From NCBI RefSeq assembly GCF_014656135.1, contig NZ_BNBV01000015.1, forward strand, positions 1 through 64,000: a stretch of 64,000 bases of DNA, given 5' to 3'. The notes under the pieces are model-generated. The model made no database searches. It was not told where the DNA came from and worked only from the letters and a program-made list of their open reading frames with translations. Origin of the DNA: Streptomyces thermodiastaticus (GTDB lineage: Bacteria > Actinomycetota > Actinomycetes > Streptomycetales > Streptomycetaceae). A program made the position numbers and the translations under genes. This document shows, in pieces, positions 61,475 to 64,000 of this stretch; position 1 is the stretch's first letter; every line of letters starts with the position of its first letter.

Positions 61475-62092
61475 TCAGTCAAGGACCCGGCTCAGGTAGG
61501 CACGCAGCAGCTCCCGTGTCTCCGCGATGATCTTCTTGTCGCCCTGGGGGTCGACGCGGAAGGCGAGCTGCACGAGGGTGTCGGCGGTCTCCACGGCGAT
61601 CAGGAAGACCCGGCGCAGGTCGTCGTCGGGCTCGCGGCCCAGGCGGCCGGAGAGCAGGGAGACGAGGCGGTCGGCGACCCGGTGGTTGGGCTCGGTGTGA
61701 CGGGCGCCGAGCGGGATCTGGTTGCCGAAGTCGACGAGCGAGAAGCCGGGCGCGGTGCGCTTCATCAGCAGGTACTCGTCGAGCACGGCGTCCACGGCGG
61801 CCCGCCAGTCGCCGTTTGCGGCCGCCTTCAGCCGCTCGGTGACCCGTTCGGCGTACCGCTCCAGGTTGCGCTGGGCGAGCGCGTCGGCCATGGCGCGCTT
61901 GTTGCCGAAGAAGCGGTAGACGGAGCCGATGGGCACGCCCGCCCGGGCGGCGACGGCACGCGTGCTCAGCGCGTCGTAGCCGACCTCGTCGAGCAGATCG
62001 GCGCAGGCGTCGAGGATCCGGGTCAGCCGTTCGGCGCTGCGCCGCTGCACGGGTGCGCGGCGGAGCGGAGTCGCAGGAGGCACGGATCTCAT
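61475..62092 (-). CDS. TetR-family regulator
   Basis: 205-residue TetR protein. The helix-turn-helix includes RILDACADLLDEVGYDALS and AGVPIGSVYRFFGNKRAM. The C-terminal domain is of the TetR_C_17-like type (APGFSLVDFGNQIPLG). ATG 62092 has a GGGGCGGC stretch only. It diverges from hmgA across 253 bp; a small palindrome overlaps the hmgA -35 box, so it may control homogentisate breakdown, though an unrelated target is equally possible. Confidence 0.9.
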   Translation of the reverse strand: MRSVPPATPLRRAPVQRRSAERLTRILDACADLLDEVGYDALSTRAVAARAGVPIGSVYRFFGNKRAMADALAQRNLERYAERVTERLKAAANGDWRAAVDAVLDEYLLMKRTAPGFSLVDFGNQIPLGARHTEPNHRVADRLVSLLSGRLGREPDDDLRRVFLIAVETADTLVQLAFRVDPQGDKKIIAETRELLRAYLSRVLD

Positions 62093-62258
62093 GATGCCGC
62101 CCCGTACGTCCCCGGTGAAGCTCTCGTTCCGGGGTCTTCCGAGGTGCTCCCGGGGAGTTCCGGAGCGCTTGGGGGGTGTCTCCCCGCGCACGGCCCGGCC
62201 CGCCGAGGGGCCCCGCCCCGGGCACGGGACCGGTGGCCGACGCGTACCGCCCGGCGAA

Positions 62259-62297
62259 CAAGGTCCTCTTGCGTCCGGGTCGGCCCATTCCTACGGT
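62259..62297 (+). promoter_or_regulatory. hmgA promoter with overlapping palindrome
   Basis: TTGCGT (62269-62274), 17 bases, TACGGT (62292-62297). CAAGGTCCTCTTG (62259-62271; CAAG/CTTG arms) overlaps the -35 box and may be an operator. Confidence 0.55.
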
Positions 62298-62345
62298 GGC
62301 GCACAGGATTCAGGACGGACGTCTGGCACTGCGTGAGGAGCGACG

Positions 62346-63662
62346 ATGAGCGGGGACGCACGCAAGAGGGCGGAGGGGCTGTCCTACCTCTGCGGTTTCG
62401 GCAACCAGCACAGCTCCGAAGCGGTCCCGGGCGCCCTGCCGCAGGGCCGCAACTCCCCGCAGCGCTCTCCCCTCGGGCTGTACGCGGAACAGCTCAGCGG
62501 CACGGCGTTCACCGAGCCGAGGGCGCACAACCGCCGCTCGTGGCTGTACCGCATCCGCCCCTCGGCCGCGCATCCGCCCTTCGCCCGCACGGGGAACGGC
62601 ACCCTGCGCACGGCGCCGTTCAACCAGACCGTGCCCGACCCGAACCGGCTGCGCTGGGACCCGCTGCCCGAGCCCGGTGCGGGCACGGACTTCCTGGCCT
62701 CGCTGTGGACGCTCGGCGGCAACGGCGACGTGGCGCAGCGCACCGGCATGGCGGTGCACCTGTATCACGCCACCGCCTCGATGGAGCGCGTCTTCAGCGA
62801 CGCGGACGGCGAGCTGCTGATCGTGCCGGAGAAAGGCGGGCTGCTGCTGCACACGGAGTTCGGTCAGCTGCACGCCGAGCCCGGCCATGTGGCGCTGATC
62901 CCGCGCGGGGTGCGTTTCCGGGTCGAACTCCTCGACGCCACCGCCCGGGGGTACGTCTGCGAGAACTACGGCAGCCCGTTCCGGCTGCCCGAGCTGGGCC
63001 CCATCGGCGCCAATGGGCTCGCCAACGCCCGTGACTTCATGGCTCCGGTGGCCGCCTACGAGGACGTCGAGGGCCCGGTGGAGGTGGTGAACAAGTTCTG
63101 CGGCAACCTCTGGGCGGCGACCTACGACCACTCGCCGCTCGATGTGGTCGCCTGGCACGGCAACCATGTGCCCTACGTCTACGACCTGCGCCGTTTTAAT
63201 GTGATGGGCACCATCTCGTACGACCACCCGGACCCGTCCATCTTCACGGTGCTCACCTCGCCGTCCGACACCCCGGGCCTGGCCGGCGTGGACTTCGTGC
63301 TCTTCGCGCCGCGCTGGCTGGTGGGCGAGGACACCTTCCGGCCGCCGTACTTCCACCGGAACGTGATGAGCGAGTACATGGGCCTGATCGAGGGTGCCTA
63401 CGACGCCAAGGCGGAGGGTTTCGTGCCGGGCGGCGGCTCGCTGCACAACATGATGTCGGCGCACGGCCCGGACCGGGAGACCTGGGACAGGGCGAGCACC
63501 GCCGAGCTGCGGCCGCAGAAGCTGGACGACGGGCTGGCGTTCATGTTCGAGACTCGCTGGCCGGTCGCCCTCACCCCGCACGCGCTGCGCGCCGAGCATC
63601 TGCAGCAGCACTACGACGACGTGTGGCGGGGCTTCGAGCGGCACTTCCGCCCGGCGCACTGA
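62346..63662 (+). CDS. hmgA: Homogentisate 1,2-dioxygenase
   Basis: Non-haem iron enzyme that opens the ring of homogentisate to maleylacetoacetate in tyrosine and phenylalanine catabolism; loss causes brown pigment. 438 residues, normal for the family. N-terminus [20 protein letters not shown] and [18 protein letters not shown]; iron ligands are His and Glu in [14 protein letters not shown] and a His in the following region ([14 protein letters not shown] contains further active-site His). ATG 62346 follows GAGGAG. No maleylacetoacetate isomerase or fumarylacetoacetase is in the window. Confidence 0.97.
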   Translation: MSGDARKRAEGLSYLCGFGNQHSSEAVPGALPQGRNSPQRSPLGLYAEQLSGTAFTEPRAHNRRSWLYRIRPSAAHPPFARTGNGTLRTAPFNQTVPDPNRLRWDPLPEPGAGTDFLASLWTLGGNGDVAQRTGMAVHLYHATASMERVFSDADGELLIVPEKGGLLLHTEFGQLHAEPGHVALIPRGVRFRVELLDATARGYVCENYGSPFRLPELGPIGANGLANARDFMAPVAAYEDVEGPVEVVNKFCGNLWAATYDHSPLDVVAWHGNHVPYVYDLRRFNVMGTISYDHPDPSIFTVLTSPSDTPGLAGVDFVLFAPRWLVGEDTFRPPYFHRNVMSEYMGLIEGAYDAKAEGFVPGGGSLHNMMSAHGPDRETWDRASTAELRPQKLDDGLAFMFETRWPVALTPHALRAEHLQQHYDDVWRGFERHFRPAH

Positions 63663-63717
63663 GGGCTCCCCGGCAGCCCGGCCGCCGCCCGGGGTGCCCG
63701 ACCGGTACGGAGGGCGC

Positions 63718-64000
63718 GTGACCTGTTTCGCTCCGGACTCCATCGTTCTGAACCGCAAGCTGCCGCTGTGGTACCAGGTGTCGCAGTCGCTGCGCGCCTC
63801 GATCCTCGGCCGCTCGCCGCAGGACCCGCTGCGCCTGCCCACCGAGGAGCAGCTGGCCCGGCACTACGGGGTGAGCGTGCTGACCATGCGTCAGGCGCTG
63901 AGGGAGCTGGAGGACGAGGGGCTGATCAGCCGGCACCGGCGGCGCGGCACGTTCATCGAGCCGGCCGCCCGCCGCGGCTCCCCCGTCCGGCTGCTGGGCT
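63718..64000 (+). CDS. GntR-family regulator, N-terminal part (cut by window edge)
   Basis: Partial gene; 94 codons are visible. Winged helix-turn-helix of the GntR family: LPLWYQVSQSLRASILGRSP, then LPTEEQLARHYGVSVLTMRQ, ALRELEDEGLISRHRRRGTF. The C-terminal effector domain is outside the window; by family it is probably UTRA. GTG start with an ACGGAGGG site. It follows hmgA on the same strand by 55 bases and may be cotranscribed. Confidence 0.85.
   Translation, partial: MTCFAPDSIVLNRKLPLWYQVSQSLRASILGRSPQDPLRLPTEEQLARHYGVSVLTMRQALRELEDEGLISRHRRRGTFIEPAARRGSPVRLLG

Overview
The window is chromosomal DNA of a Streptomyces. GC is very high with strong third-position GC bias, GTG starts and GGAGG-type ribosome sites are common, and the content is typical of the genus: the glycerol (gyl) operon, mycothiol ligase mshC, the ParA partner ParJ, chaplins ChpC and ChpH, SoxR and homogentisate dioxygenase. 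From memory the order matches the S. coelicolor region around SCO1653-SCO1716; no search was run. There is no phage, plasmid, CRISPR array or intact insertion sequence. One decayed IS5-type transposase remnant lies at about 34.5-34.8 kb.

Layout. 0-9 kb: RecB-like Fe-S nuclease, NarL-type response regulator, peptide-binding lipoprotein, HAD phosphatase, cobalamin-dependent methionine synthase. 8.6-14 kb: gylR-glpF-glpK-glpD, with two matching GylR operator candidates. 14-19 kb: parJ, then a minus-strand cluster of histidine phosphatase, DUF3090, SCO1664-family kinase-like protein and mshC. 19-26 kb: CorA, an F420-type oxidoreductase, an aldo/keto reductase overlapping a RecD2-like protein that has lost its ATPase residues, and two actinobacterial hypotheticals divided by a 47-bp divergent promoter. 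26-31.6 kb: chpC, chpH (with a BldN-like promoter), an M20 peptidase, tRNA-Leu(GAG), a phosphoribosyltransferase/hydrolase fusion and small proteins. 31.6-34.5 kb: gluconate regulator, kinase and permease. 35-37.5 kb: DMT transporter, Nudix hydrolase, two DUF202 proteins.

37.5-59.5 kb is rich in acyl-CoA and oxidoreductase genes, most next to a TetR or PadR regulator: a phosphotransferase/acyl-CoA dehydrogenase pair; an isochorismatase with PadR; an oxidoreductase with TetR; an SDR, acyl-CoA synthetase and TetR operon; a MaoC hydratase with TetR; and an acyl-CoA dehydrogenase, TetR, alcohol dehydrogenase and aldehyde dehydrogenase group. Palindromes in the intergenic spaces suggest which regulator controls which gene, and two pairs of distant promoters appear to share an operator. 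Between them lie a NamZ-type muramidase, a large penicillin-acylase-family enzyme, a Deinococcus-type RNA ligase and SoxR. 59.6-64 kb: class F sortase with a membrane-anchored partner, a TetR, hmgA, and the start of a GntR regulator cut by the window edge.

Starts were chosen from ribosome sites, family length and -10 elements. Several genes look leaderless, with a TANNNT box 6-8 bases before the start codon. Operator and promoter calls are pattern-based and untested.
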